Positions 22,704-35,231 of a stretch of 64,000 nt of DNA are shown piece after piece. Numbering within the stretch: position 1 is the first letter of the stretch; each line of letters opens with the position of its first letter. The translations under genes were made by a program, and so were the position numbers. The stretch comes from Oncomelania hupensis (lineage: Eukaryota > Mollusca > Gastropoda > Littorinimorpha > Pomatiopsidae). The stretch spans positions 5,446,151-5,510,150 of the forward strand of contig CM072522.1 of assembly GCA_036898135.1 (NCBI GenBank). The letters run 5' to 3'. The notes beneath the pieces were generated by a model. That model had not been told where the DNA came from. It was given only the letters and a program-made list of their open reading frames with translations, and did not search any database.

Positions 22704-23690
22704 GACATTGTTTATAGGATCCAGCGCACTTCAAAGAGCCAAATCAGGACCACAACTTGGCTGAAAGAGGACTCACCCCCCGATTCGTATGGTCACTTTA
22801 CAATAAAGGCATCCCGTGCAGGAGACGCTGAGGCTGGTTACATTACATTACATTACATTATTATTGCTTTAGGTCCAGCGGACTCTTCCGAGCCAAATCA
22901 GGACAGGACAACCCCCGATCCGCATACAAGATCTGCTGAAACAACCCTAGTGGTAAAACCGAAAGCTCTCCACCAGCCAGTCACTTTACAATAAAGACAT
23001 CCCACGCAGGGGACGGCTGAGGCTTCACCCCAACTTATCGAACCCCCGTTTACAAAAACAAAATAGAATACAAACATCATTATAAATTATCAACAAAACA
23101 CATACATATAAAATGCCTACATTGCTAAATAATAACATCATAGGAAGCCCTAGTGACCACCTGGCAGAAAGTGTCCAATATTCCCAAGCTGATCCAACAG
23201 ACCTCATACACAAATAAGGAATCTTGTCCCGGAAGAGTTTTCAAGAAAAAAGGTAGGAGACTGGGCTAGCGAAGAAGACGATAGTATAGCAGATTGATAG
23301 AACAGAGCAGAAATGAGAAAGAGCAAACGAGAAAGACAGCGACAGTGGGAATTTAAAGCACTAATTTTCCAGACCCCAACGGGGTTCTGAGGCTGGTTAT
23401 GCCCAGTTACAAAAACAAAATAGAATATAAACATCATTATAAAATATTAACAAAACACATACATATAAAATGCATACATTGCTAAATAATAAAACAATAG
23501 AAAGCCCTAGTAACCATTTGGCAGAAAGCATCCAATATCCCCAAGCTGACCCAACAGACCCCGTACACAAATGAGGAGTTTTGGGAGATTTTTCAAGAAA
23601 AAAGGTAGGTGACTGGTCTAGCAAAGAAGATAATAGATAGAACAGAGTAGGAATGAAAAAGAACAAACAAGAATGACAGAAACAGTGAGA
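22704..23690 (-). mobile_element. R1 retroposon, older copy split by a younger one
   Basis: 3' end core at 22715-22745 and body up to 22840, resuming at 23387 (GGTTATGCCCAG) and running to about 23690. It lacks the 5' hairpin. The interruption is the R1 copy at 22841-23386. Confidence 0.75.
22841..23386 (-). mobile_element. R1 retroposon nested in an older R1
   Basis: 546 bases with a (TTACA)n plus-strand tail. The direct repeat CTGAGGCTGGTTA lies at 22828-22840 and 23387-23399 and is itself R1 sequence. Confidence 0.9.
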
Positions 23691-24665
23691 ATTTTATTGC
23701 TTACAGGGTCCAGCGGACTGCAAAGAGCCGAATCAGGACTTCAAAATCAAGACCACAACTTCGCTGAAAGAGGACCCACCCCTGATCCGCATAAAAGATC
23801 TGCCGAAACAACCCTAGTGGTAACACTGAAGGCACTCCACCAGCCAGTCACTTTAGAATAAAGACATCCCATGCAGGGGACGCTGCAGGCTATACTCATT
23901 ACATTACATTACATTACATTACATGATTATTGCTTTAGGTCCAGTGGACTCTTCCGAGCCAAATCAGGACCGGACAACCCCCGATCCGCATAAAAGATCT
24001 GCTGAAACAACCCTAGTGGTAAACCTGAACGCTCTCCACCAGCCAGTCACTTTACAATAAAGACATCCCACGCAGGGGACGCTGAGGCTATACTCTAATT
24101 TATCGAACCCCCATTTACAAAAACAAAATAGAATACAAACATCATTATAAATTATCAACAAAACTATTTATACTGAAACCCCAGGCACCACAACGGGGGT
24201 GACTATACTCTAATTTATTGAATCCCCATTTACCAAAAACAAAATATCATTATAAAATATCAACAAAACACATAAACACAATACATATAAATTGCCTACA
24301 TTGCCAAATAATAACATCATAGGAAGTCCCAGTGACAACCTGGCAGAAAGCTTCCAATATTCCCAAGCTGATCCAACAGACCTCACACACAAATGAAAAG
24401 TTTTGTTTCAAGAAAAAAGGTAGGTGACTGGCCTAGCGAAGAAGAAGATAGTATAGTAGATTGATAGAACAGAGTAGGAATGAGAAAGAACAAAGGAGAA
24501 AGACAGTGACAGTGGGAATTTAAAGCACGTACTAAATTTCCAGAAAGGGGGGGGATATTTTTTCTACTGAAACCCCCGGCACCCCCATGGGGGGGTTTAA
24601 AGCACTAAATTTCCACAAAGTGTGGATACTATTTGTACAGAAGCCCCTGGCACACCCACGGGGAA
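23691..24665 (-). mobile_element. R1 retroposon, older variant, split and 5'-duplicated
   Basis: Starts with the GGGTCCAGCGGACTGCAAAG variant of the 3' end at ~23707. It is interrupted at 23899-24200 by another R1 and continues to the hairpin end near 24595. The last ~65 bases (5' end) are repeated at 24597-24664. Confidence 0.7.
23899..24200 (-). mobile_element. R1 retroposon, internally deleted, nested
   Basis: A five-unit TTACA tail on the plus strand, then the 3' half of R1. At ~24165 the sequence jumps to the last ~35 bases of the 5' end. It is flanked by CTATACTC (23890-23897 and 24203-24210). Confidence 0.8.
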
Positions 24666-24685
24666 ACAATGAAATTCTATAACAA

Positions 24686-24737
24686 GTTTCTTTCTTCATG
24701 TACATACATGTATGTGTATGTACATGCAGAAAGAAAC
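24686..24737. other. Long perfect hairpin
   Basis: GTTTCTTTCT, one mismatch, CATGTACATACA, small loop, TGTATGTACATG, one mismatch, AGAAAGAAAC. It is followed at once by (GT)n then (GA)n up to 24797. No element ends can be assigned to it. Confidence 0.8.
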
Positions 24738-24752
24738 TCTGTGTGTGTGTGG

Positions 24753-24795
<43 letters not shown>

Positions 24796-24810
24796 CGATA
24801 GAGAGTTGAT

Positions 24811-25329
24811 TAGTCATTGTTTATAGGGTCCAGCAGAGTGCAAAGGGCTGCATCAGGACCACTTCATTGAAATAGGGCTCACCCCTGATCCGTAAAAAAG
24901 ATCTGCTGAATCAACCCTAATGGTAACACTGAAGGCACTCTACCAGCCAGTCACTTTATAATAAAGGCAACCCATGCAGGGGACGCTGAAGCTATACTCT
25001 AATTTTTTTAACCCCCGTTTACCAAAACTAAATAGAATATAAACATCATTATAAAATATTAACAAAACACATACATATATAATGCCTACATTCCTAAATA
25101 ATAATACCATAGAAAACCCTAGTGACCATTTGGTAGAAAGCGTCCAATATTCCCAAACTGACCCAACAAATCCCATACATAAAAAAGGAGTTTTAGGAGA
25201 GTTTCCAAGAAAAAAGAAAAAAGTCTAGTGAAGAAGTTAGTAAATTGATAGAATAGATTAGGATTTAAAGCACTAAATTTCCACAAAGTGGGGATAGTCT
25301 TTATACAGAAAACACTCGCACTCCAATGG

Positions 25330-25330
<1 letters not shown>
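24811..25330 (-). mobile_element. R1 retroposon, diverged copy
   Basis: The 3' end core at 24825-24860 is mutated (GGTCCAGCAGAGTGCAAAGG). The body continues to a decayed 5' hairpin near 25310-25330, followed by (AG)n and (ACAG)n to 25378. Confidence 0.75.
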
Positions 25331-25378
<48 letters not shown>

Positions 25379-25379
<1 letters not shown>

Positions 25380-25514
25380 AAAGGGTAAGAGGATGTTCTA
25401 TAAGAACTCAGCAACTAATTTGAGCACAAACTAAAGAGTGTATGGTGTACACTCTGGTCGATGTAGCTACCAAGCTCAGTTGTTGATTAGTAGTAATTAA
25501 CAGCATGAACATCA
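25379..25514. other. Unassigned spacer
   Basis: Nothing recognised. Confidence 0.3.
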
Positions 25515-25526
25515 AAACTGCCATAT

Positions 25527-26112
25527 TACATTACATTACATGATTATTGCTTTAGGTCCTGCGGACTCTTCCGAGGAAAATCAGGACCGGACAACCCCTG
25601 ATCCGCATAAAAGATCTGCTGAAACAACCCTAGTGGTAAAACTGAAAGCTCTCCACCAGCCAGTCACTTTACAATAAAGACATCCCACGCAGGGGACGCT
25701 GAGGTTGTACTCTAATTTATCGAACCCCCGTTTACAAAAACAAAATAGAATACAAACATCATTATAAATTATCAACAAACCACATACATATAAAATGCCT
25801 ACATTGCTAAATAATAACATCATAGGAAGCCCTAGTGACCACCTGGCAGAAAGCGTCCAATATTCCCAAGCTGATCCAACAGACCTCATACACAAATAAG
25901 GAGTCTTGTCCTGGAAGAGTTTTCAAGAAAAAAGATAGGTGACTGGTCTAGCGAAGAAGAAGATAGTATAGCAGATTGATAGAACAGAGCAGGAATGAGA
26001 AAGAGCAAATGACTCAATGAGAAAGACAGCGACAGTGGGAATTTAAAGCACTAAATTTCCAGAAAGTGGGGATACTATTTATACTGAAACCCCCGGCACC
26101 CCAACGGGGGAG
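25527..26112 (-). mobile_element. R1 retroposon, full-length short form
   Basis: 586 bases with flanking AAACTGCCATAT on both sides (from 25515 and 26113-26124). It contains an uninterrupted sense open frame of 104 residues (25581-25895), hydrophobic in its middle. Confidence 0.92.
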
Positions 26113-26599
26113 AAACTGCCATATGGCATTAGATCTGTACAGGTAGTATACAACAAAGCATTTTCCTACAAACAGAAACAAAATTGTACACATTTCTAGG
26201 TCCCGCATTGAAAACATGTTTTTGTACAAAACAAAACCAAAAACAAATTGCAAGACACATAATTATTATGGGTATACTGGAAGAATTACCATAAAAACTA
26301 GAAGGGCAAAGGCCATATAACTCACAGGCTCCGTATCAAACCTACAATATTTAACATGAAAATGAGGGCCAAGAAGAAGAAAACAAAAAGAAACTGGCAT
26401 TAAAATACAAAGTAATACCGGCTTTTATCTTTCTATGCTGTTGACATTGAGATGACCTAGACCTCTGGCTATAAATACACTCATGCATGGATGACTTTGT
26501 AAACCGAGGTCTAGTCTGTGCACACATGTATTCCATCGCATGGACTTTAAAGATCCGGACTCTCATGTCCTAGACGAGTGAGTGCAGGCTACACACATA

Positions 26600-26800
26600 C
26601 ACCCAGCAAGCACTAGGTCCCTTCTCACCATCCCTGGTCGCCAAGGGTTGTGCTCAGTCATCTTGGCATCAGACTATGCGCCCAAAGGCTGCAAGTGGGC
26701 ACCTTAGGCGGCTTGAGTTAGATCCTGTTTCGGCCAGTGTCTTGAGCTGGTAAAGCGCTATATAAAAGTGATGAAATAAATAAAATAAAGTAAAATGCAG
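26600..26800 (+). mobile_element. L2-like or SINE 3' end
   Basis: Contains GAGCTGGTAAAGCGCTATATAAA followed by an AAATAAAATA-type tail (written here as a motif of known LINE 3' UTR style: AAAGCGCTATATAAA). No coding part is present. Confidence 0.5.
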
Positions 26801-27033
26801 CTCAAGTTGTATTAAGCACACACAAAAAAACAGTGACCTTGAGATGATCTTGACCTTCAGTGATATTGACCTTGGGATGGCCTTAACCATGTGACCTGTG
26901 ATGCTCATGTATGATCAAATAATCCAAAATTGTTGTATACTATGGGTTAACCTTCAGCATGCTACCATCAAAACATATCACCAAACCCTCTCTTTATTCA
27001 CTGCCGGTGATATAACTCACCATCGGAAACCTA

Positions 27034-27675
27034 CTATAGATGACTGGTCTAGCGAAGAAGAAGATAGTATAGTAGATTGATAGAACAGAGCAGGAATGAG
27101 AAAGAGCAAATGAGAAAGACAGCGACAGTGGGAATTTAAAGCACTAAATTTCCAGAAAGTGGGGATATTATTTATACTGAAACCCCCGGCACCCCCACGG
27201 GGGAGAAAGAGGACTCACCCCTGATCCGCATAAAAGATCTGCTGAAACAACCCCAGTGGTAACACTGAAGGTACTCCACCAGCCGGTCACTGTACAATAA
27301 AGGCATCCCACGCAGGGGATTCTGAGGCTATACTCTAATTTATCAAACCCCCGTTTACAAAAAATATAATAGAATATATATAAACATCATAATAAAATAT
27401 AAAAAAAAACATACATATAAAATGCCTACATTGCTAAATAATAGCATAGGAAGCCCTAGTGACCATTTGGCAGAAAGCATCCAATATTCCTAAGCTGATA
27501 CAACAGACCTCACACACAAATGAGGAGTTATGTCCTGGAGAAAAAGATAGTATAGTAGATTGATAAAAAGTGTAGGAATGAGAAAGAACAACTGAGAAAG
27601 ACAGCAACAGTGGGAATTTAAAAGCACTAAATTTGCAGGAAGTGGGGAAACCCCCAGCATCCCCACGGGTGGAGA
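27034..27675 (-). mobile_element. Two R1 fragments joined head to tail
   Basis: 27034-27204 is the 5' third of an R1 ending in its hairpin. 27205-27675 begins at once with the interior of a second R1 (AGAAAGAGGACTCACCCCTG). Neither has the 3' tail, so a recombination between copies is likely. Confidence 0.65.
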
Positions 27676-28355
27676 TGTTGAAGTGAGTGCTGCTTTTTCT
27701 GTTTCTTCCTATGATGAAGAGGTGCCTGATTCATGCAAGCATGAGTGGCTACAAGATTTTGTTTTTCATCATTTTATTTTTTTCCCACAAAATATATTTA
27801 ACATTAGATAAATATGATCACAGGAAATGATACACAAAACGATCATACACCCACAAACAAAATTTCATGAAGTTGGGACTTTATTTGGATGAGCAATAGG
27901 GCATCAAGTGAAGTGAGTCATACTACAAGTATTACTTATTAGAAAAAAAAACCAGTGGCAGGGGACAGAAATGCGCAGAAAAGCATGCTAAAGGTTAAAT
28001 AAAGAGCCATTTCATTGTACGATGAGAACTTTTTTTAACGTTTTTGTAAGGCCTAAATTGATCTTGACCTTCAAGATCAATGCAAAAACGGAACATAGAT
28101 GAAAGATCAATCTATTATCTCTAAATACAACAAGTTTGGACTCTGGTCACCTTTACCAACCCACTGGACAGCTCCAGTGACCTTCATCTTGAAGCAAGGT
28201 TGACCAAATATGCACAGTGTGTCATTGATATGAAGCACCAAAGAATCGTAAGTTCTATACTAATACCTTGGCAAAAAAGTTAAGTGAAATTTTTTGAAAA
28301 ATGTTCATTTGTTTTACCAACATTTGCCCTGAAGTGAAGTCATTCATTCAATGAT

Positions 28356-29053
28356 TGATTGATTGATTGATTGTTGCTTTAGGTCCAGCGGACTCTTACG
28401 AGCCAAATCAGGACCGGACAACCCCCGATCCGCATAAAAGATCTGCTGAAACAACCCTAGTGGGAAAATTGAATGCCCTCCACCGGCCAGTCACTTTACA
28501 ATAAAGACATCCCACGCAGGGGACGGCTGAGGCTTTACCCCAACTACTCGAACCCCCGGTTACAAAAACAAAATAGAATAAAAACATCATTATAAATCAT
28601 CAACAAAACACATACATATAAAATGCCTATAGTGCTAAATAATATCATAGGAAGCCCTAGTGACCACCCGGCAGAAAGCGTCCAACACTCCCAAGCTGAT
28701 CCAACAGACCTCATACACAAACAAGGAGTCTTGTCCAGGAAGAGTTTTCAAGAAAAAAGGTAGGTCATTGATCTAGCGAAGAAGAAGATAGTATAGCAGA
28801 GTGATAGGACAGATCAGGAATGGGAAAGAGCAAATGAGGAGGACAGCGACAGTGGGAATTTAAAGCACTAAATTTCCAGAAAGTGGGGATACTATTTATA
28901 CTAAAACCCCCGGCACTCCAACGGGGGTACTGTTGCCGCAGTTAATCTGTCATGCCTACAAAGTCAAGACAGGTTTTCAACTGGGCTTTCACTTTTCCCT
29001 TTATAGGTTAGAACAATCTACAGTGGCAAGATTGCTCATGACCCCAAGGGGTA
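28356..29053 (-). mobile_element. R1 retroposon, long form
   Basis: 698 bases. It has an ATCA-repeat 3' tail (plus strand TGATTGATTGATT) and a 5' extension of ~120 bases beyond the short-form hairpin, ending in the palindrome CCCCAAGGGG. It is flanked by TTCATTCAATGAT (28343-28355 and 29054-29066). Confidence 0.93.
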
Positions 29054-29384
29054 TTCATTCAATGATCATTTTGGAGATCTCATAATCTTATACACCATGT
29101 TTCCAAGTTTGGTTGCAATACATAAAAGAGGTTCCTAATAATTAGCCACTTTAAAAGTTTTTCACTGACAGACAGCAGATAGACAGATGGATGAATGAAT
29201 TTTTTTTCTTTTATATGTCATTTTTGGATTATTTAGGACTCATCTCACACAGATTTGCAAAATTTGGGAAAAAACATTTGGGAAGGCGAGTACATAGACT
29301 CACATTGCTATGCATGTGAATCAAAAATTGCATTGAAAATTTGCATTGTGACCAGCAAACAAGATTGTCAGGCAATTAGTTAGT

Positions 29385-30575
29385 TATTCATTGCTTACAG
29401 CGACCAGCGGACTGCAAAGAGCCGAATCAGGACCACAAAATCAGGACTATAACTTGTTGAAAGAAGACTAACCCCAGATCTGTATAAAAAATCTGCTGAA
29501 ACAACCGTAGTGGTAACACTGAAGGCACTCCACCAGTCGGTCACTTTACAATAAAAGCATCACACACAGTTAATGCTGAGGCATACTCTTAAAATCAAAT
29601 CCCTGTTTACAAAAACAAAATGGAATATAAATATCATCATATTGATTGATTGATTGATTTATTGTTGCTTAAATATCATCATAAAATATTTTTAAAAAAA
29701 ACATACATATAAAATGCCTACATTGCTAAAGAATAATATCATTACTCTAAAGACCATTTGGCAGAAAGCGTCCAATATTTCCAAGCTAACCCAACAGACC
29801 TCATACACAAATGAGGAGTTTTGGAAGAGTTTTCAAGAAAAAAGGTAGGTGACTGGGCTACATTACATTACAGGATTTTTGCTTTAGGTCCAGCGGACTC
29901 TTCCGAGCCAAATCAGGACAGGACAACCCCCGATAAAAGATCTGCTGAAACAACCCTAGTGGTAAAACTGAAAGCTCTCCGCCAGCCAGTCACTTTACAA
30001 TAAAGACATCCCACGCAGGGGACGCTGAAACTGTACACTAATTTATTGAACCCCCGTTTACAAAAACAAAATAGAATACAAACATCATTATAAATTATCA
30101 ACAAAACACATACATATAAAATGCATACATTGCTAAATAATAACATCATAGGAAGCCATAGTGACCACCTGGCAGAAAGCGTCCAATATTCCCAAGCTGA
30201 TCCAACAGACCCCATACACAAATAAGGAGTCTTGTCCCGGAAGAGTTTTCAAGAAAAAAGGTAGGTGACTGGTCTAGCGAAGAAGAAGATAGTATAGCAG
30301 ATTGATAAACAGAGCAGGAATGAGAAAGAGCAAATGAGAAAGACAGCGACAGTGGGAATTTAAAGCACTAAATTTCCAGAAAGTGGGGATACTATTTATA
30401 CTGAAACCCCCGGCACCCCAACGGGGGTGGTGACTGGGCTAGTGAAGAAGATAATATAGTAGATTGATAGAACAGAGTAGGAATGAGAAAGAACAAAGAG
30501 AATTTAAAGCAATAAATTTCCAGAAAGTGGGGATACTATTTATATAGAAACCCCAGACCCCTACGGGGGGCTGTC
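29385..30575 (-). mobile_element. R1 retroposon, older copy split by a younger one
   Basis: 3' end variant at 29390-29420 and body to 29860. After the insert it resumes at 30429 and ends in a decayed hairpin near 30572. A TTGATTGATTGA tract at 29641-29660 may be a scar of another R1 tail. Confidence 0.7.
29861..30428 (-). mobile_element. R1 retroposon, full-length short form, nested
   Basis: 568 bases, flanked by GGTGACTGGGCTA (29848-29860 and 30429-30441). It contains a 102-residue sense open frame at 29913-30221. Confidence 0.93.
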
Positions 30576-32527
30576 AGGCAAGTGCATAATTATGCAAGTT
30601 AGCTTCATTATAATGCAAATGTCAGCAGTGACCTCTATAGGTTAAAAGGCAAACTACCAGCGGGTAAAGGGTTAGGTACCTTTATCTGGAAACATTTGTG
30701 AAATGTAAAACCAATTTCACTTTTAGTACTGAACATTGCAATGGAGAGTGTTTGGGCAATAAACACATCTTAAATACTGTTGTACAACATAATTCCCATT
30801 CTGATGTAAACATCCTTAAGAGTTCTTAGATACTCATAACGCCTGCATGGGACTCTCTTTCCTTGGAACAACGTCTTGGTAGAGTTAATATTTCAATGTC
30901 ATTTTTTTCAAGAGTCAAAATCCCCACACATGTTAATGATAATTTGAGGCTACAGCATTCTTTCCTGGCTTTTTGTTGCAGCTGTCTGTTAGTTTCCCCC
31001 ACATAGCTCCCTGAAATCTGCACTGTCAGCATTTTTATCAGCCTTTGTTTTCTTTTCAATTTTCAACACTTTACCTTGCCTTCTTTTCCTTCTTGAACTT
31101 CAAACTCATTTGCACCACTTTTAAACTGCAAGCATTTCAATATAACTTTCCAGATTTTCACAACCTGAAGACTTTAGTTTCAACTGAACTTGCATAAGCA
31201 TAAAACACTACTGGCAAAAACTGTACAACCATTTCTCTAATTTCACACCAAAACAAAACAATAATCAAAACCTTCTCAAATGAAACACAACACTAGATAG
31301 AACACTCATCACAAAATCCCCATGAGCACACTTCCATCATAAATGACATTATATCATCATCAGCATCATCACAATCATTGTCACTGCCCAAAGCAGCATA
31401 TTGCTTGAATCAATCAATAAATTAAAGGTAGACACAACACAAAGCAAATAAACAAGACATACAACTGTGGCAGTGGTTCTAGTAAAACATTTAGATCAAG
31501 GTCCATTCCCCTTTCATGGGCAAATGTACTCTAAAGAGTAAATCACACATGATGGCAAATTTTCAATAATCTGAATTCTTCTTCATTTTTCTAACATCTC
31601 AACAACAAATAATAATAATACAAATTAAACAAAAACAATTGTAATTACAAACGTCAAATTCTTCATTACAGGTCCAAATAAAATTATTCTCTCTCTTCCA
31701 AGAATCTTAAAACCAGAGTGTGTAGTTGAAAATGAAAAAGCAATTCAATTAGTAAAATTATACTTTTGTCAAATGTTGAAACTAAAAGGTCAAAATTGAA
31801 CTAAATACATGTTGCCAAAAAATATACTACAGTTCATGTAAAATAACAGCAGTAAAAGTCATGTTGAAAAACCTTATTATTTCTTTTAAAAAATGTTGCC
31901 TAAAACATTCCATAAAAATGAAAAGCTGTATGTTACATTAAGTTGCTAAAATAGCTCAGGGGTTCTATCTATAAAGGACTGTTGTTAATAAGTATTTCTC
32001 AGGCACGGTCAGCATTGATTGTATGCATTTCTTTCCACATTTTTCTTTTCTTTTTTTTCTTTTCACTTCTTTGCATTACTTATTTTTTTCGTAAAACAGT
32101 GGCAGTCCAAACTATTATTGTTGAATCCATCTTGCTTGTGTTGACAATTCTTTGGAGAAATAATCCATCTTGCTTGTGTTCACAATTGTATTGTAGAGAA
32201 ATACCATACACAATGTCACATGTTTGGCACTAAGCTTTATTTCCACACTCCACTCCCACCCCCCACCCCCCTCCTCCCCCTAAAAAAAAAAATCAGAAAC
32301 CGTCTCAATTTATTCACTGATCATTCGCTGTACATTTGATAAAATAATCAGCTGATAGATCAGAGCCATCAAATGGTTCTCTGATCAATCATTTCCATTC
32401 CAGCTAACGCTAACATACAGTGGGTGCAATTTCTGTCACTTCCATTTGATCAGTACTTTTGCTTTTCAGTATTTCAACAGAATATGAACAGCATTAACCA
32501 CAACTGTGACCACAGTTTGTGGAAGAA
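30576..32527. other. Largely unassigned spacer
   Basis: AT-rich, with no gene or repeat recognised apart from a possible GIY-YIG fragment at 30826-31059. Confidence 0.3.
30826..31059 (-). pseudogene. Possible GIY-YIG fragment of a Penelope-like element
   Basis: Minus-strand residues GSYVGETNRQLQQKARK resemble the conserved YVGET-R-L core of the GIY-YIG endonuclease of Penelope-like elements. The end, ...RCSKERESHAGVMSI, sits where that family has an R-x-x-x-E-A-x-x-I motif. There is no neighbouring reverse transcriptase and the frame is short, so the call is weak. Confidence 0.35.
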
Positions 32528-33088
32528 CATTACATTACATGATTATTGCTTTAGGTCCAGTGGACTCTTCCGAGCCAAATCAGGACCGGACAACCCCCGA
32601 TCCGCATAAAAGATCTGCTGGAACAACCCTAGTGGTAAAACCGAAAGCTCTCCACCAGCCAGTCACTTTACAATAAAGACATCCCACGCAGTGGACACTG
32701 AGGCTTTACTCTAATTTATCGAACCCCCGTTTACAAAAACAAAATAGAATACAAACATCATTATAAATTATCAACAAAACACACATATAAAATGCCTACA
32801 TTGCTAAATAATAACATCATAGGAAGCCCTGGCAGAAAGCATCCAATATTCCCAAGCTGATCCAACAGACCCAATACACAAACAATGAGTCTTGTCCCAG
32901 AAGAGTTTTCAAGAAAAAAGGTAGATGACTGGTCTAGCGAAGAAGAAGATAGTACAGTAGATTGATAGAACAGAGCAGGAATGAGAAAGAGCAAATGAGA
33001 AAGACAGCGACAGTGGGAATTTAAAGCACTAAATTTCCAGAAAGTGGGGATACTATTTATACTGAAACCCCCGGCACCCCAACAGGGG
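32528..33088 (-). mobile_element. R1 retroposon, full-length short form
   Basis: 561 bases with near-identical flanks TTTGTGGAAGAA (32516-32527) and TTTATGGAAGAA (33089-33100). Confidence 0.9.
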
Positions 33089-33299
33089 TTTATGGAAGAA
33101 AACCGACCCTTTGGGCTCTAAAAATCTAAAGGAATTTAGTAGTAGTAGTAGGTTGAGGATGAAATAAGTCATGAAGCCTATACGAACGTCCTATCTTATG
33201 TACACTTTGCTTGGGTCTATATATGCATGCAGTTTTCCTATTTGTTTTACTCATCAAAGCAATAGAATAAATCTCTGAATGTTTACATTGCGTCCAACT

Positions 33300-34400
33300 T
33301 GATTTTAAAACAATTAATGTTCTGTGAAGTTTTTATAGTCAGTGGTCAACTGTTCCAATGTGAAGAAACTATTAGTAAAAAAACCTTTTTTTCTGATGTT
33401 AGTATTAGAATGCTGTTTAAAAGTCTTACCTTCTGGGTTCCTAGTTTTGTGGTGATGAGGTGTTAGAAAAAAATCTGACCATTCTAAATCATCAATTTTA
33501 TTATACATTTTAAAAGCTTGGATTAAATCTCTGTCCGTATAAAGAATGCAGTTTGAGATACTTCAATCTTTCTGTGTAAGACATAGAATGACATTCTTTC
33601 AGCAACTTTGTGGCTCATCTCTGAACTTTCTATCATTATTGACTGCCTCTTGAGCATTGGACATTACACAACATTTGCATAGTCTGTGAGGTTGAATCAA
33701 TGTCTTATAAAACTTGCCAAATGTATCCTTATCAAGGAAACCAAAAGTTCTCAATCATTTTGTTTGCTTTGTTAACACAACTGTTAATGTGTATATATCA
33801 AAACTAAGCATTCCGTCAAAAGTTACTCTTAACTTTTTTTCCTCACTACACGTCAGTATTGGTTTGTGGACATCCATGTTCATCAGGTAGTCATATCCAG
33901 GGTTGTTCCAGCCTAAATGCAAAACTTTACATTTATCAACATTAAAACGTAGGTTCCACGTTTGTAGTGTGTCCTAGTCTTGTTGCAATATGTCTTTCTT
34001 ACTGGCAATGTTATAAATTTTAGTATCATCAGCAAAAATGTTACATACATTCAAACTAATTCAGGCCTCATTAATAAAGAGTGTAAATAAAATTGGACTT
34101 AGAATACTGCCTTGATGGATACCACTTAATACCTCAGTTTTTCCAGACCAAGCATTTGCAATAGTCTAAATTGTACCAGTTCAAAACTGCAGAACGCAGT
34201 TAATGATACATCCGGTTATTCCATAGGCTGACAATTTCTTCAACAACCTCTCATGAGACACCGTTTCAAATGCCTTGCGGAAGTCTAAGTAAATAACATC
34301 TACAGGCTGCTTGTGGTCTAAATGAGCTGTCAAGTCTTCCATTACCTGTAAGAGCTGAGTGACACATGATCTTCTTCTTTGAAACCTGTGCTGGCATCTT
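33300..34400 (-). pseudogene. LINE reverse transcriptase fragment, degenerate
   Basis: Minus-strand translation in drifting frames shows RT landmarks in order. YLDFRKAF (catalytic Asp) is near 34290, a GIHQGSILSP-like block near 34115, NIFADDTKIYN (FADD box) near 34030, and the C-terminal WSDFFLTPHHHKTRNPEGK near 33480, followed by KKGFFTNSF. Stops and shifts are frequent. The pattern is that of a CR1-like or related LINE; the clade cannot be fixed from this. Confidence 0.65.
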
Positions 34401-35231
34401 CCAAACAGTAATAGATTTTTGTTTCCCAGAATAGAGATTTAAAAAAGCACATAAACACATAAGAGAACAGAAGGGTAAAGCCCATAAGACTCACTTGCTC
34501 CTTAGGAAACTCGCAATATTTAACATAAAAATTAGTGCCCACAAAAAATAAAATGAAACGGTGGCATTAAAATGCAGAGTAATACTGACTTTGCTCTTTC
34601 TATGCTCTTGGCCTTGACCTCTGCCTCCAAATACACTCATGTACTATCACATAAACTACAGCAAAAGTTGTAAAGATATATAATGCCCCAAAAATTGTGA
34701 CCTTGGGATGGCCTTGACCTTTAGTGACATTGACCATGGGTTGATTTTGACCATCACCTGACCTCTCATGCATGTCCGATCAAATAACCCAATTTTGTAT
34801 ACTATGCATTAAATAAACAGCCAATCCACTGTACGATGACCTATTTTTTGTATGTTTTAGCAAGGCATAAAATGACCTTAACCTTAAATATTAACGGCAA
34901 AACATAACACATATGAAAGATCAATCTATCATCTCTAAATACAACATCTCTCAGGGTCAAGGTCACTTCAAAGTATCTATACTAACCGACTTTGGACAGC
35001 TCACCTTGGGGTGAGATTGATCAAATGTGTACAGTATGTGTGTCTCATTGATAGCTATCATGCATAATAAATTAATTTTGTGAAAAATTTTGTGAAAAAT
35101 TGTCATTTTTAAATTAACATTTGATGACCTTGTGACATTTGAAGTGAAGTAATTCATTCACTGATAAATAATGTCTCATGGATATACACCATCTTACCAA
35201 ATTTGGTTGTGATAGTTGAAATAGGTTTGTA

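Larger units (their letters stand above)
26284..29345 (+). repeat. TGACCTTGA-rich dispersed repeat, copy B (split)
   Basis: Recognisable at 26284-26560, 26800-26950, 27995-28355 and 29054-29345. It is broken up by a LINE-like 3' end near 26600-26800, R1 pieces at 27034-27675 and an R1 at 28356-29053. Confidence 0.6.

Noticed and set aside
32230..32290. C-rich then A-rich tract as a terminator or retroposon end
   Set aside because: No element sequence or target duplication beside it; simple low-complexity DNA.
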